From the NCBI RefSeq assembly GCF_012184415.1, contig NZ_VTOX01000007.1, positions 1 through 64,000 of the forward strand: DNA of 64,000 bases. Reading direction: 5' to 3'. The notes beneath the pieces were generated by a model that had not been told where the DNA came from, did not search any database, and worked only from the letters and a program-made list of their open reading frames with translations. Positions 24,563-36,197 of the stretch are shown here, piece after piece; position 1 is the first letter of the stretch; each line of letters starts with the position of its first letter. A program made the translations under genes and the position numbers. This DNA is from Ramlibacter lithotrophicus (GTDB taxonomy: Bacteria > Pseudomonadota > Gammaproteobacteria > Burkholderiales > Burkholderiaceae_C).

Positions 24563-25606
24563 CTAGTCCTGCGCCAGCAGCCGCTGCACCGGCGCCGGCA
24601 CGCCGTAGCGGCCCAGCTCCTCGCGCACCGCCCATGTCCCTTCGCGTCCGGCCATCGCCTGCCTGGGCAGCCGCACCGCCACCGGATGCAGGTACAGGTC
24701 CTTGTGGGTCAGCACGTGCAGGAACGGCGGATCCTCGCGCCAGCCGGCACGCTCGTGGCCGCCCAGCGATTGTTCCAGGGCGCTGGCGCTGTCGAACACC
24801 GGCAGGCAATACAGCCCGGCCCAGATGCCGGTGGCCGGCCGCTTCTCGAGCCACACCGCGCCTTCTTCGCTCGCCGCCCGCAACAGCCACAGCGACTGCG
24901 AGCCGCGGGTGAGCTTGCGGGTCCTGACCGGGTAGCGCTCCGGATTGCCCGCGGCGCGCGCAACGCACAGCGAGTTCGCCGGGCACAACAGGCACGACGG
25001 ATTGCGCGGCAGGCAGATCGTGGCGCCCAGGTCCATCAGGCCCTGGGTATACGGCGGCATGGCCCGCTGCAGGTCGCGACTGGGCAGCAGGTCCTGCGCG
25101 TGTTCCCACAGCTTGCGTTCGTTCGCTGCCGCGGCCAGGTCGTCGCCGAACCCGAGCACCCGGGTGAGCACGCGCTTGACGTTGCCGTCGAGGATCGCGG
25201 CGCGCTCGCCGAAGCAGAAGGCGGCGATCGCCGCCGCCGTCGACCGGCCGATGCCGGGCAGCGTCTCCAGCACCGCCGCGCGGCTCGGGAATGCGCCGCC
25301 ATGCACGGCAACGACTTCCTGCGCGCAGCGGTGCAGGTTGCGCGCACGGCTGTAGTAGCCGAGCCCGGACCAGCAGGCATACACGTCGTCCAGGCTGGCG
25401 GCGGCCAGCGCGCGGACGTCCGGAAAGCGCGACAGGAAGCGCGGGTAGTACTCGAGCACGCGCGACACCTGCGTCTGCTGCAGCATGATTTCGGAGAGCC
25501 AGACGCGGTAGGGGTCGCGGGTGCCTTGCCACGGCAGCCCGGCGCGGCCATGCGAGCGCTGCCAGCGCACGACGCGCCCGGCAAAACCCGCCGGCAAGCC
25601 GCTCAT
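24563..25606 (-). CDS. mutY: A/G-specific adenine glycosylase MutY
   Basis: This 347-aa glycosylase removes adenine mispaired with 8-oxoguanine. It has the catalytic Glu39 in SEIMLQQTQ, the helix-hairpin-helix LPGIGRSTAAAIAAF with the catalytic Asp in ILDGNVKRVLTRV, and an iron-sulfur motif C-x6-C-x2-C-x5-C (CLPRNPSCLLCPANSLC). The C-terminal NUDIX-like 8-oxoG recognition domain has FLHVLTHKDLYLHPV. Its ATG overlaps the stop of the GTPase gene upstream by 4 bp. With mutM nearby on the same strand, the GO repair system is clustered here. Confidence 0.95.
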   Translation of the reverse strand: MSGLPAGFAGRVVRWQRSHGRAGLPWQGTRDPYRVWLSEIMLQQTQVSRVLEYYPRFLSRFPDVRALAAASLDDVYACWSGLGYYSRARNLHRCAQEVVAVHGGAFPSRAAVLETLPGIGRSTAAAIAAFCFGERAAILDGNVKRVLTRVLGFGDDLAAAANERKLWEHAQDLLPSRDLQRAMPPYTQGLMDLGATICLPRNPSCLLCPANSLCVARAAGNPERYPVRTRKLTRGSQSLWLLRAASEEGAVWLEKRPATGIWAGLYCLPVFDSASALEQSLGGHERAGWREDPPFLHVLTHKDLYLHPVAVRLPRQAMAGREGTWAVREELGRYGVPAPVQRLLAQD

Positions 25607-27564
25607 GCGGACATGCGCAGGGGCTCGGATGGCGCGGATTCCTCTTCGGGGACGGTGATCAGCTGCCCCGTGAGCTCCAGCAGCTTCGCCTCCAGGACTG
25701 ACAGCGCGGCTTCCTGGCTCTCAATCTCGGCGATGCGCTGGTCCAACCCCGACGCAGCCTGCTGGATGCGCTCGATCGCCTCGAGCCGCCGGCCGAAGTT
25801 GCGGCGGCGCTCGCGCAACTGCGCGTCGAGCTGGGCTGCGGCCGACTTGTTCCACAGTTCCAGTTCGCCGAGCGCCGATTCGTAGACCACCCGCAGCCGC
25901 GTCGCCAGGGCGCGCACCAGCCGGTCGGCGAATTCGGGCTGCGCCAGGCGGAACATGTTGCCCATCCCGAGGTACTGGATGTGGCTGCGCTCGACCAGGT
26001 CGAGGTCGCGCTGGAACCGCACCAGGTCCGGCTCGCGCGGCGCCTGCAGCGAGAACCCGTATTCGGCATTGAGCTGGCGGAAGGTGCCGGTGAGCATCGA
26101 CTGGATCTCGGCGCTGCTGTCCGCCGCCTGGCGCAGCGTGGCGCGCAGCCGGTCGAAGGTCTGCGCGTAGGCCTTGCGCGCGCCGAGCTTGATGCCGGGC
26201 TGCCGCAGCTTGGCGGTGAGCTCGGCCATCTCCTGCTTCAGCGCGGGCGTGCCGAGCAGGGCGAGCACTTCGCGCAGCAGCTTCAGGTGCACGGAGCGCA
26301 CCGCGTGCACCCGCGCCCCGCTCACGTCGAACTCGCGCTGCTCCTGCTCGATGCGGGCGCGCATCTGCCGGATCACCGACGTGTTCTTGCCGCGCAGGCC
26401 CTTGAGCTCCATCATCTGCTCGGCCAGGTCGCGCCGCCGGATCTGGATGGCGCGCGCGGCCTCGGAGCGCAGCGACACGATGTTGGCGGCGACGGAGGCG
26501 CGCAGGATGTTGCGGCGGTGCCCCATCACCCCGTGGCTGAGCGCGCGTTCGAGCACCGGCAACTGGCTGGCCTGCAGCAGAGCGGCGTCCTCGTTGATCT
26601 TCGCGAGCAGGCCCTTCTGGGCGGAAACGGGGATCACCTGCGACTCCGACAGCCCGAGCACCTGCGCCGAGGTGGCGCGCTGGCGCTCGATCTCGCCCTG
26701 CACCTCGTACGGGGTGCGCAGCGCGTCCCACATGGTGTCGATCTTGTTCAGCACCACCAGCCGCGCGTCGGCGCTGTCGCCCTCTGAGATCAGGTGCTCG
26801 CGCCAGATGGCGAGGTCCGACTTGGTGACGCCGGTGTCCGCGGCCAGGATGAACACCACCGCGTGGGCCTGCGGGATCAGGTTCACCGTCAGTTCCGGCT
26901 CGGCGCCGATGGCGTTGAGGCCTGGCGTGTCGAGGATGACGAGGCCCTGTTTCAGCAGCGGGTGGGCGATGTTGATCAGCGCGTGGCGCCAGCGCGGCAC
27001 CTCCACCTTGCCGTCCGGCCCCAGCAGCGGGTTGTTCTCGGGGAATTCGTCGTGCCAGAACCCCAGCGCGCGCGCCTCGTCGGTGGTCACGCGCCGCACT
27101 TCGGCCACTTTCTCGAAGGCCTGCGCCAGCTGCGACGCGTCGTTGACGTCGAGGTCGAAGCGGACCCACTTCTCGGGCACCGCGCGCCATTCCATCAGCG
27201 GCTGCGGCTGCAAGCGGGTCTCGATCGGCAGCAGCCGCAGGCAGGGCGGCACCTCGCCGTCGTAGCCCAGCTCCGTCGGGCACATGGTGGTGCGGCCCGC
27301 GCTGGCCGGCATGATGCGGCGCTTGTAGCCGGCGAAGAAGATCGCGTTGATCAGCTCCGACTTGCCGCGCGAGAACTCGGCGACGAAGGCGACCATGACC
27401 TTGTCCGAGCGGATCTGCGTCTCCAGCCGGCGCAGCCGCTCCTCGACGGCGGCGTCGAGGAGGTCGTGGTCACGCAGCCACTCCGACAGCAGTTTCAGGC
27501 GCAGCGCGAACTGGCGCCTCCAGGCGCCGTGCTGGTCGAACTGTTCGTTGAAGGAAGTGCCCAC
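25603..27564 (-). CDS. Dynamin-family GTPase
   Basis: This large GTPase is 653 aa from the GTG at 27564, which is preceded by CGGGGACACA; the frame is open to a TTG at 27585. It has a P-loop variant FVAEFSRGKSELINAIFF (G1), the G2-like SAGRTTMCPTEL, the G3 DTPGLNAIG and the G4 VVLNKIDTMWD. The C-terminal half is helical, with repeated Glu/Arg/Gln-rich coiled coils (about 360-440 and 590-640). Bacterial dynamin-like proteins remodel or stabilise membranes; no membrane helix is seen, so binding would be peripheral. It is coupled to mutY by a 4-bp overlap, but a role in repair is not implied. Confidence 0.85.
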   Translation of the reverse strand: MGTSFNEQFDQHGAWRRQFALRLKLLSEWLRDHDLLDAAVEERLRRLETQIRSDKVMVAFVAEFSRGKSELINAIFFAGYKRRIMPASAGRTTMCPTELGYDGEVPPCLRLLPIETRLQPQPLMEWRAVPEKWVRFDLDVNDASQLAQAFEKVAEVRRVTTDEARALGFWHDEFPENNPLLGPDGKVEVPRWRHALINIAHPLLKQGLVILDTPGLNAIGAEPELTVNLIPQAHAVVFILAADTGVTKSDLAIWREHLISEGDSADARLVVLNKIDTMWDALRTPYEVQGEIERQRATSAQVLGLSESQVIPVSAQKGLLAKINEDAALLQASQLPVLERALSHGVMGHRRNILRASVAANIVSLRSEAARAIQIRRRDLAEQMMELKGLRGKNTSVIRQMRARIEQEQREFDVSGARVHAVRSVHLKLLREVLALLGTPALKQEMAELTAKLRQPGIKLGARKAYAQTFDRLRATLRQAADSSAEIQSMLTGTFRQLNAEYGFSLQAPREPDLVRFQRDLDLVERSHIQYLGMGNMFRLAQPEFADRLVRALATRLRVVYESALGELELWNKSAAAQLDAQLRERRRNFGRRLEAIERIQQAASGLDQRIAEIESQEAALSVLEAKLLELTGQLITVPEEESAPSEPLRMSA

Positions 27565-27676
27565 TGTGTCCCCGTGGTAGAGCAATTGAATATAGCATCG
27601 GCCCCCCGGCGCGCGTCCACGCGCGCGCGCGGATGTCGTTTTTCGGCAAGCGCGCGCCGGCCGCCCGCGCCGCAGT

Positions 27677-28492
27677 TCACGGCTTCTGGCAGGTGGGGCA
27701 GAAATAGGTGGCCCGCTGGCCCTGGCGGATCGTCTTCACCGCCGTCCCGCAGACGCGGCATGGCTGTCCCGCGCGGTCGTACACCATGGCATCGAGCTGG
27801 AACAGGCCGGCCTCGCCATGAGCATTGGAGAAGTCGCGCAAGGTGCTGCCGCCCCGCTCCACGGCCCGCGCGAGCACGTCGCGCACCGCCTGCTGCAGCA
27901 GCCGGGCCCGCGGGCGGCTGATGCGCGACGCGCGCAGCGTCGGCCGGATCCGCGCCAGGAACAGCGCTTCGGAAGCGTAGATGTTGCCGACGCCCACCAC
28001 CACGTCGCCCGCCAGGAGCACCTGCTTGATCGGGGCGTTGCGCCGCCGCAGGCGCTGGTGGAAGGCATCGAGGTCGAAGGCGTCCGACAGCGGCTCGACG
28101 CCCAACCGCCCCAGCAGCTTGACCGCCTGCGCCGCATCCTCGCCGGGCGCAAAGACCACCGCCCCGAACCGGCGGGGGTCGTTGAGCCGCAGCACGCCGC
28201 GGGTGGTGACGAGGTCGAAGTGGTCGTGCGCGCCCGGCTGCGGCTGCGACGGCGCGAAACTCAGGCTGCCGGACATGCCCAGGTGCAGCAGCAGCACACC
28301 CTGGTCGAGGTCGATCAGCAGGTACTTGCCGCGGCGGCGCACGCCGGTGACTGTGCGTCCCACCAGCGCCTGCGGCGTCACGCCCAGCGGCCAGCGCAGG
28401 GGCTTGCCGACGCGCACCGCCTCGACGCGGCCGCCCGCGATGCGATCGGCGAAGCTGCGGCGGGTGACTTCGACTTCCGGCAGTTCGGGCAT
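27677..28492 (-). CDS. mutM: Formamidopyrimidine-DNA glycosylase MutM
   Basis: This 271-aa glycosylase/lyase removes 8-oxoguanine opposite C. After the initiator Met the mature protein begins [13 protein letters not shown], with catalytic Pro1 and Glu2. It also has [10 protein letters not shown], the H2TH region [13 protein letters not shown], and a C-terminal zinc finger C-x2-C...C-x2-C ([13 protein letters not shown]). The ATG at 28492 is fixed by the need for PELPE at the N-terminus. It diverges from the TPR gene with only 23 bp between starts. Confidence 0.96.
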   Translation of the reverse strand: MPELPEVEVTRRSFADRIAGGRVEAVRVGKPLRWPLGVTPQALVGRTVTGVRRRGKYLLIDLDQGVLLLHLGMSGSLSFAPSQPQPGAHDHFDLVTTRGVLRLNDPRRFGAVVFAPGEDAAQAVKLLGRLGVEPLSDAFDLDAFHQRLRRRNAPIKQVLLAGDVVVGVGNIYASEALFLARIRPTLRASRISRPRARLLQQAVRDVLARAVERGGSTLRDFSNAHGEAGLFQLDAMVYDRAGQPCRVCGTAVKTIRQGQRATYFCPTCQKP

Positions 28493-28515
28493 GGGTCCTG
28501 GATTATCATGAATCG

Positions 28516-30228
28516 ATGAAGAGATTGACCCTCGCCGGCGCCCTGCTGCTGGCATGGATTCACATCGCACCGGCCCAGGCGGCGGAGCCCCCGGCACAGA
28601 CGGCCCTCGACGCGGAACTCTTCTACGAGTTGCTGCTGGGCGAACTCAATGCGCGCGGCGCGGAGCCGTCCACCGGCTACTCCCTGATCCTGGATGCGGC
28701 GCGCAAGACGAACGACCCGGCCCTGTACCAGCGGGCGGTGGACCTGGCGTTCCAGTCGCGGTCGGGCGATGCCGCGCTGCAGGCGGCCCGCGCCTGGAAG
28801 GACGCGCATCCCACTTCGCGCGACGCGAACCGCTACGTGCTGCAGATCCTGATCGCGCTGAACCGGGTCAGCGAGAGCGCGCCGGCGCTGCGGACCGAGA
28901 TCGAGCTGTCCGACGCCAAGGACCGCAATGCCACCTTGTCGCTGATTCCGCGCAATTATTCGCGGGTCTCCGACAAGAAGCTGGCGGCGTCGGTGGTGGA
29001 ACAGGCACTGGCCGACTACCTGCGGCAACCCGACACGGCCGGCGCCGCCTGGACGGCCGTCGGCCGGATGCGGCTGGCCGCCGGCGACCGCAAGGCCGCG
29101 ATCGACGCGGCCCAGCGCGCACAGGCCGCGAGCCCGGGCGCGGAAGGGCCGGTGCTGCTGGCACTGGAACTGATGGATCCGAAGGAGCCGCAGGCCGAGT
29201 CCCTGGTGCGGCGGTACATGGCAGGCAAGCCGCTGCCCGAGCTGCGCATGTCCTATGCCCGCGAACTGCTGGAAGCGCAGCGCTACCAGGACGCGGCGCA
29301 GCAACTGGAGTTCGTCACCAGGGAGAAGCCCGACTATCCCGAGGCCTGGCTGGTGCAGGGAACGCTGCAGCTGCAGGACAACCGCGACGATGCCGCTGAA
29401 GCGTCGATCAAGCGCTACCTGGAGCTGGCACAGGCCCAGGGCAAGCCCGAGGACCGCAGCCGCGGCATGGCGCAGGCCTTCCTGTCGCTGTCGCGGATCG
29501 CCGAGCGCCGCAAGGACCTCGCCCAGGCCGCCGCCTGGCTCGACCGCATCGAGAATCCCCAGGACCTGGTCGCGGCCCAGCAGCGTCGCGCCTCGATCAT
29601 GGCGCGGCAGGGCAAGCTCGAGGAGGCGCGCAAGCTGCTGCGAGCGCTGCCCGAGCGCAACCCGGCCGATGCCCGCACCAAATTGATGGCCGAGGTGCAG
29701 CTGCTGCGCGACACGAAGCACTGGCGCGAGGCCTACGAGCTGCTCGGCCGGGCCGCGGCCAAGCCGCCGGTCGACGTCGACCTGCTGTACGAGCAGGCCA
29801 TGGTCGCCGAGAAGATGGGCAACCTCGCCGCCATGGAACGCCTGCTGCGCCAGGTGATCGCCACCAAGCCGGACTACCACCATGCGTACAACGCGCTGGG
29901 CTATTCGCTGGCCGATCGCAACCTGCGGCTGCCCGAGGCGAAAGAGCTGATCCGCAAGGCGCTGACCTACGCGCCCGACGATCCCTTCATCAGCGACAGC
30001 CTCGGGTGGGTGGAGTTCCGACTGGGCAACCTGGGCGAGGCGCTGCGCATCCTGGAGACGGCGTACAAGACCCGGCCCGACGCCGACATCGCCGCCCATC
30101 TCGGCGAGGTGCTGTGGACCCTGGGCCAGCGCGAGCGCGCCGAGGCCGTGTGGAAGGAAGGGCTGCTGCTCAACGCCGACAACGACACCCTGCAGGAAAC
30201 GCTCAAGCGCCTGCGCGTCAAGCCATGA
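28516..30228 (+). CDS. Exported TPR-repeat protein
   Basis: This is a 570-aa protein with a signal peptide (residues 1-22, ending APAQA). The rest is a long array of tetratricopeptide-like helix pairs; the clearest are in the C-terminal third ([55 protein letters not shown]). TPR arrays form scaffolds for protein contacts. The gene overlaps lolB by ATGA, a conserved Burkholderiales arrangement, so a role in the periplasm or in outer-membrane lipoprotein handling is plausible but unproven. Confidence 0.85.
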   Translation: MKRLTLAGALLLAWIHIAPAQAAEPPAQTALDAELFYELLLGELNARGAEPSTGYSLILDAARKTNDPALYQRAVDLAFQSRSGDAALQAARAWKDAHPTSRDANRYVLQILIALNRVSESAPALRTEIELSDAKDRNATLSLIPRNYSRVSDKKLAASVVEQALADYLRQPDTAGAAWTAVGRMRLAAGDRKAAIDAAQRAQAASPGAEGPVLLALELMDPKEPQAESLVRRYMAGKPLPELRMSYARELLEAQRYQDAAQQLEFVTREKPDYPEAWLVQGTLQLQDNRDDAAEASIKRYLELAQAQGKPEDRSRGMAQAFLSLSRIAERRKDLAQAAAWLDRIENPQDLVAAQQRRASIMARQGKLEEARKLLRALPERNPADARTKLMAEVQLLRDTKHWREAYELLGRAAAKPPVDVDLLYEQAMVAEKMGNLAAMERLLRQVIATKPDYHHAYNALGYSLADRNLRLPEAKELIRKALTYAPDDPFISDSLGWVEFRLGNLGEALRILETAYKTRPDADIAAHLGEVLWTLGQRERAEAVWKEGLLLNADNDTLQETLKRLRVKP

Positions 30229-30716
30229 ACCGGCGGCGGGTGTCGTGGCTGCTCGGTTGCGGCCTGGTGGCGTTGGCCGGATGCGCCACGCCGCCGCGGC
30301 CGGCCGACGGCGCGGGTGACAACGGCCCCTGGAGCGGGCGGCTCGCGCTGCAGGTCAAGGACCAGGCGAGCCAGTCCTTTGCCGCGATGTTCGAACTGCG
30401 CGGAACCGCCGAGTCGGGCGAATTGACGCTGACGAGTCCGCTGGGCGGCACGCTGGCCGTGCTGGCCTGGGCGCCGGGGAGCGCCACCTTGCGCAGCAAC
30501 GGCCGCACGCGCAGTTTTCCGTCGGTGGAGGCACTGGTCACCCAGGCCACCGGGGCCGCCATCCCGGTGGCGGCGCTCTTCGACTGGCTGCGCGGGCGCA
30601 ACACGCCGGTGCCCGGCTGGCGGGCGAACCTCTCGCAACTGGCGGAAGGACGCATTTCCGCCGTGCGGCACGAGCCGCAGCCGGAGGCGGACCTGCGGGT
30701 GGCGCTGGACCGATGA
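30225..30716 (+). CDS. lolB: Outer-membrane lipoprotein insertion protein LolB
   Basis: This 163-aa lipoprotein has the lipobox LAGC, with the acylated Cys at residue 20. The mature part has WSGRLALQVKDQ, FELRGTAESGELTLTSPLGG and GWLRG-like segments of the LolB half-barrel that receives lipoproteins from LolA and places them in the outer membrane. It is slightly short for the family (about 200 aa in E. coli) but complete. It overlaps both neighbours by 4 bp, so TPR gene, lolB and ispE form one coupled operon. Confidence 0.88.
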   Translation: MNRRRVSWLLGCGLVALAGCATPPRPADGAGDNGPWSGRLALQVKDQASQSFAAMFELRGTAESGELTLTSPLGGTLAVLAWAPGSATLRSNGRTRSFPSVEALVTQATGAAIPVAALFDWLRGRNTPVPGWRANLSQLAEGRISAVRHEPQPEADLRVALDR

Positions 30717-31576
30717 AGGCGCTGTACGACGTCCCGGCCCCGGCCAAGCTGAACCTGTTCCTGCACGTGGTGGGGCGCCGGGCGGACGGCATGCACCTGC
30801 TGCAGTCGGCGTTCATGCTGATCGACTGGTGCGACACGCTGCACTTCGAGCTGCGCGCCGGCGGCGCCATCAGCCGCGAGGACCTCGGGGTGCCATTGCC
30901 GCAGCAGGATCTCGTGCTGGCGGCGGCGCAAGCGCTGCAGCGCGCCGGCGGCGTCACGGCCGGCGTCCACGTCGCCATCGACAAACGGGTGCCGAGCGAA
31001 GCCGGCCTGGGCGGCGGCTCGTCCGACGCGGCCAGCTGCCTGCTGGCGCTCAACCGGCTGTGGGGCCTGAACCTGCCGCTGGCGCGGCTCGCTCAGATCG
31101 GGCTGGCGCTGGGCGCCGACGTGCCCTTTTTCCTGCACGGCCGCAACGCCTGGGTGGAGGGCATAGGGGAGCATTCGACGCCGCTGGCGCTGCCGCCGGG
31201 GCGGTTTGCCGTCGTGAAACCTTCCCAGGGCCTGGCCACCGCCCGCATATTCGCGGACCCGCTGCTCAAACGCGACACCGAGCCTGCTATAATCTCAGGC
31301 TTTGCTGCAAACCCTTCCGGGAATACGGACCCTTACCGGTTCGGCCGGAACGATCTGCAACCCGTTGCCCAGCGCCTGTGCGCCGGGGTGACCCAGGCGC
31401 TGGAATGGCTTGGATCGCAAGGCCTGCAAGGGCGGATGACGGGCTCCGGCAGCGCGGTCTTTGCGCCGCTACCGGCAGGGCAGGCACTGCAGGCGGCCCC
31501 GGCGGGCTGGCAGGCGCGGGAATGCAGCAATTTGGAGGTCCATCCCCTCTTCGGGTGGGCCCCCAGCGACGATTGA
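30713..31576 (+). CDS. ispE: 4-diphosphocytidyl-2-C-methyl-D-erythritol kinase IspE
   Basis: This 287-aa GHMP kinase phosphorylates CDP-ME in the MEP isoprenoid pathway. It has the catalytic Lys in PAPAKLNLFLHVVGRRADGMH, the ATP loop PSEAGLGGGSSDAASCLLALN, the Asp in ALGADVPFFLHG and the C-terminal GRMTGSGSAVFA glycine loop. The length is normal. It is the last protein gene of the lolB operon, followed by tRNA-Gln 35 bp later. Confidence 0.95.
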   Translation: MKALYDVPAPAKLNLFLHVVGRRADGMHLLQSAFMLIDWCDTLHFELRAGGAISREDLGVPLPQQDLVLAAAQALQRAGGVTAGVHVAIDKRVPSEAGLGGGSSDAASCLLALNRLWGLNLPLARLAQIGLALGADVPFFLHGRNAWVEGIGEHSTPLALPPGRFAVVKPSQGLATARIFADPLLKRDTEPAIISGFAANPSGNTDPYRFGRNDLQPVAQRLCAGVTQALEWLGSQGLQGRMTGSGSAVFAPLPAGQALQAAPAGWQARECSNLEVHPLFGWAPSDD

Positions 31577-31611
31577 TCGGTGGTCGGCTGGTTGCAGCCG
31601 GCAACCCGTGT

Positions 31612-31688
31612 AGGGGAGTCGCCAAGTTGGTTAAGGCACTGGATTTTGATTCCAGCATGCGAGGGTTCGAGTCCTTCCTCCCCTGCCA
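31612..31688 (+). tRNA. tRNA-Gln (UUG anticodon)
   Basis: This is a 77-nt cloverleaf: acceptor AGGGGAG/CTCCCCT, D arm CGCCAAGTTGGTTAAGGC, anticodon stem-loop CTGGATTTTGATTCCAG with anticodon TTG, T arm GAGGG-TTCGAGT-CCTTC, discriminator G and an encoded CCA (31686-31688). Its position between ispE and prs matches other Burkholderiales genomes. Confidence 0.95.
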
Positions 31689-31737
31689 AATACGCGTTGC
31701 GTACAGGCACTAAAGTTCAAATTCGCTGGGTCAGTCC

Positions 31738-32718
31738 ATGCAGGTTGCTCCCCCCTCTCCCGATTTCATGGTGTTCACGGGCAACGCCAATCCGGCGCTG
31801 GCCGCCGAGATTGCCGGCCACCTGGGCATCTCGCTCGGCGCCGCCAGCGTCGGGCGCTTCTCGGACGGCGAAGTCACCGTCGAGATCAACACCAACGTGC
31901 GGGCCAGGGACGTCTTCGTGGTGCAGTCCACCTGCGCCCCGACCAACGACAACCTGATGGAACTGCTGATCATGGTCGACGCGCTCAAGCGCGCCTCGGC
32001 CGAGCGCATCAGCGCCGTGATCCCGTATTTCGGCTACGCCCGGCAGGACCGGCGGCCGCGTTCCACGCGCGTGCCGATTTCGGCCAAGGTGGTCGCCAAC
32101 CTGCTGCAGAAAGTGGGCGTCGCCCGGGTCCTCACCATGGACCTGCACGCCGACCAGATCCAGGGCTTCTTCGACATCCCGGTGGACAACATCTACGCGT
32201 CGCCGGTGCTGCTGGGCGACCTGCGCCACAAGAGCTACGACAACCTGATCGTGGTGTCGCCCGACGTCGGCGGCGTGGTGCGCGCCCGCGCGCTGGCCAA
32301 GCAGCTGGACACCGACCTCGCGATCATCGACAAGCGCCGGCCGCGCGCCAACGTCAGCGAAGTGATGCACGTGATCGGCGAGATCGACGGCCGCAACTGC
32401 GTGATCATGGACGACATGATCGACACCGCCGGCACGCTGGTGAAGGCGGCCGAGGTGCTGAAGGCGCGCGGCGCGAAGAAGGTCTACGCCTATTGCACGC
32501 ACCCGATCTTCTCGGGTCCCGCGATCGAGCGCCTGTCCAAGGGCACGGCCCTGGACGAGGTGGTGGTGACCAACACGATCCCGCTGTCGGAAGCCGCGCG
32601 CAACTGCGGCAAGATCCGCCAGCTCTCCGTGGCCCCGCTGATCGCCGAGACGGTGCAGCGGATCGCCAAGGGCGAGTCGGTGATGAGTTTGTTCTCGGAC
32701 CAGGAAAACCTCTTCTGA
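31738..32718 (+). CDS. prs: Ribose-phosphate pyrophosphokinase
   Basis: This 326-aa enzyme makes PRPP from ribose-5-phosphate and ATP for nucleotide, His and Trp synthesis. It has [20 protein letters not shown], the ATP-binding region [20 protein letters not shown] with the catalytic [12 protein letters not shown] following, and the PRPP loop [21 protein letters not shown]. The length is slightly over the E. coli enzyme (315 aa) owing to a short N-terminal extension. It ends before a strong terminator. Confidence 0.96.
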   Translation: MQVAPPSPDFMVFTGNANPALAAEIAGHLGISLGAASVGRFSDGEVTVEINTNVRARDVFVVQSTCAPTNDNLMELLIMVDALKRASAERISAVIPYFGYARQDRRPRSTRVPISAKVVANLLQKVGVARVLTMDLHADQIQGFFDIPVDNIYASPVLLGDLRHKSYDNLIVVSPDVGGVVRARALAKQLDTDLAIIDKRRPRANVSEVMHVIGEIDGRNCVIMDDMIDTAGTLVKAAEVLKARGAKKVYAYCTHPIFSGPAIERLSKGTALDEVVVTNTIPLSEAARNCGKIRQLSVAPLIAETVQRIAKGESVMSLFSDQENLF

Positions 32719-32742
32719 GGCTTGCCTGACGGGACATCGAGC

Positions 32743-32768
32743 GGGCCTGCGCGAGCAGGCCCTTTTTT
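32743..32768 (+). terminator. Rho-independent terminator after prs
   Basis: GGGCCTGC (32743-32750) and GCAGGCCC (32755-32762) form a perfect 8-bp stem with loop GCGA, followed by six T (32763-32768). It separates prs from rplY. Confidence 0.9.
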
Positions 32769-32814
32769 GCAACGGAGCCGCACTGGTCGCGGTGGGCTTC
32801 AACTGGAGTGAATC

Positions 32815-33489
32815 ATGAAATTCGTCGCTTTCGAGCGCGCCAAGCAGGGCACGGGTGCGAGCCGCCGTCTCCGCAATACCGGCAAGACGCCGGGCATCGT
32901 GTACGGGGGCTCGGGCGAGCCGCAGCTGATCGAGCTGGATCACAACGCCCTGTGGCACGCCCTCAAGAAGGAAGCCTTCCATTCCACCATCCTGGACATG
33001 GAGCTGAACGGCAAGGAAGGCAAGGTGCTGCTGCGCGACGTGCAGGTGCACCCGTTCAAGCCGATGGTGCTGCACATCGACTTCCAGCGCGTCGACGCCA
33101 AGACCCGCCTGCACATGAAGGTGCCGCTGCACTACGTGAAGGCGGACGAGTCGCAGGCAGTCAAGTTCGAGAACTGCGTCGTGAACCAGGTCATGTCCGA
33201 ACTGGACATCTCCTGCTTCCCTGGTGACCTGCCCGAGTTCATCGAAGTCGACCTGTCCTCGCTCAAGAAGGGCATGTCGCTGCACCTGAACGACGTCACC
33301 CTGCCCAAGGGCGTGACGGCCGTTACCCGCGGCAAGCCGAACCCGGTGCTGGTCTCCGTGGTCGTGGTCGGCGGCGAGGAAGCCGCCGCCGGCGCCGAGG
33401 GCGCGGAAGCCGCGCCGGCAGCCGCCGCTCCCGCGGCCGATGCAAAGGCCGCGCCGAAGGCCGACGCCAAGCCGGCCAAGAAGAAGTAA
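32815..33489 (+). CDS. rplY: 50S ribosomal protein L25, CTC form
   Basis: This 224-aa protein has an N-terminal L25 domain (about 1-95, with [15 protein letters not shown]) that binds 5S rRNA and a C-terminal CTC/TL5 beta domain (about 96-185, with [20 protein letters not shown]). A low-complexity Ala/Lys tail (about 190-224) is rich in AAPAAD and AKPAKKK. E. coli L25 is only 95 aa; the long CTC form is usual in betaproteobacteria. The ATG at 32815 is preceded by AACTGGAGTGAATC. Confidence 0.94.
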   Translation: MKFVAFERAKQGTGASRRLRNTGKTPGIVYGGSGEPQLIELDHNALWHALKKEAFHSTILDMELNGKEGKVLLRDVQVHPFKPMVLHIDFQRVDAKTRLHMKVPLHYVKADESQAVKFENCVVNQVMSELDISCFPGDLPEFIEVDLSSLKKGMSLHLNDVTLPKGVTAVTRGKPNPVLVSVVVVGGEEAAAGAEGAEAAPAAAAPAADAKAAPKADAKPAKKK

Positions 33490-33510
33490 GCCGCCCGCCG
33501 CGGCAACGAC

Positions 33511-33530
33511 GGCCCGCCCCCCGGCGGGCC
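33511..33530 (+). terminator. Terminator hairpin after rplY
   Basis: GGCCCGCC (33511-33518) and GGCGGGCC (33523-33530) form an 8-bp stem, followed by GTTTGCTTTT. It sits 21 bp past the rplY stop and 31 bp before pth. Confidence 0.8.
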
Positions 33531-33561
33531 GTTTGCTTTTGGAGCCGGATAATGCCGCTCC

Positions 33562-34170
33562 ATGATCAAACTGTTCGTGGGGCTGGGCAATCCGGGCCCC
33601 GAGTACGAAGCGACGCGCCACAACGCCGGGTTCTGGTGGGTGGACGCGCTTGCCGGCGAGCTCAAGCTGTCGCTCGTCCCGGAGAAGGCATATCACGGCC
33701 GCATGGCGCGCGCGACGCTGCACGGCCACACCTTCTGGCTGCTGCAGCCGCAGACCTTCATGAACGTTTCGGGCCGCTCCGTCGCCGCCCTGGCGCGCTT
33801 CTACAAGATCGCGCCGGAGGAAATCCTGGTGGCGCACGACGAACTCGACATCGTGCCGGGCCAGGCGAAGCTGAAGTTCGGTGGCAGCCACGCCGGGCAC
33901 AACGGCCTGCGCGACATTCACGCGCAGCTGGGCACCGGAGACTACTGGCGGCTGCGGCTGGGGATCGGCCATCCGGGCGTGAAGTCCGAGGTGGTCGACT
34001 GGGTGCTGCGCAAGCCCGCGCCGGAACAGCGCACGGCGATCGAGGACTGCATCGCCCGCACGCTCAAGGCGTTCCCGGCCCTGATGGCCGGCGAGATGGA
34101 GAAAGCCACCTTGCTGGTGCACACCAGCAAGCCGCCGCGCGCCAGGCCGCCGCGGCCTGAAGGGGTCTGA
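33562..34170 (+). CDS. pth: Peptidyl-tRNA hydrolase
   Basis: This 202-aa enzyme cleaves peptidyl-tRNA to recycle tRNA after abortive translation. It has [20 protein letters not shown] with the catalytic His20, [20 protein letters not shown], the [30 protein letters not shown] block with the second conserved Asp and His, and [10 protein letters not shown]. The length is typical. Its neighbours (prs, rplY) are the conserved Burkholderiales set. Confidence 0.96.
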   Translation: MIKLFVGLGNPGPEYEATRHNAGFWWVDALAGELKLSLVPEKAYHGRMARATLHGHTFWLLQPQTFMNVSGRSVAALARFYKIAPEEILVAHDELDIVPGQAKLKFGGSHAGHNGLRDIHAQLGTGDYWRLRLGIGHPGVKSEVVDWVLRKPAPEQRTAIEDCIARTLKAFPALMAGEMEKATLLVHTSKPPRARPPRPEGV

Positions 34171-34195
34171 TCGTCCACCACGAGGAGAGTCCGTC

Positions 34196-34618
34196 ATGTT
34201 CCATCCCTTGCGCGTGCTGTGCCTGCTGGCCTGCGTGGCCGGCTGGAGCATTCCCGCGGCCGGCCAGACGGTCTGGCGCTGCGGCGACACCTACAGCCAG
34301 AAGCCTTGCCCCGGCGGCAGGGAGGTGCCGGCCGAGGACGCGCGCGACGCCGGCCAGCGCGCGCAGACCAGCAGTGCGGCGCGGCGCGACGCGAAGCTGG
34401 CGGACGAGATGGAAAAGGCGCGGCTGAAGGACGAAGCCAAGGCCGCGCCCGCGTACATTCCGCCGCCGAAGGCCGGCGACCCGGCGGACCAGGGCGACCG
34501 CACCCGCTCGATGGCGGTGGCGAAGAAGCCGGCCCACTTCACGGCGGTGTCGCCGAAGAAGCCGGGCGAGTCGAAGCCTTCGAAGAAGGCGGCGAAGGCG
34601 AAGAAAAGCGGCGACTGA
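34196..34618 (+). CDS. Secreted DUF4124-like protein
   Basis: This 140-aa protein has a signal peptide (about 1-23, ending PAAG). Its short mature start VWRCGDTYSQKPCPGGREV resembles the DUF4124 pattern, in which a strand-turn with a Cys pair precedes a variable tail. The rest is Ala/Lys/Asp-rich and probably disordered, ending in a basic KKAAKAKKSGD. ATG after CACGAGGAGAGTCCGTC (good ribosome binding site). Function unknown; such proteins are common and poorly conserved in Burkholderiales. Confidence 0.65.
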   Translation: MFHPLRVLCLLACVAGWSIPAAGQTVWRCGDTYSQKPCPGGREVPAEDARDAGQRAQTSSAARRDAKLADEMEKARLKDEAKAAPAYIPPPKAGDPADQGDRTRSMAVAKKPAHFTAVSPKKPGESKPSKKAAKAKKSGD

Positions 34619-34627
34619 TCGCGCCGG

Positions 34628-36194
<1,567 letters not shown>

Positions 36195-36197
36195 AGC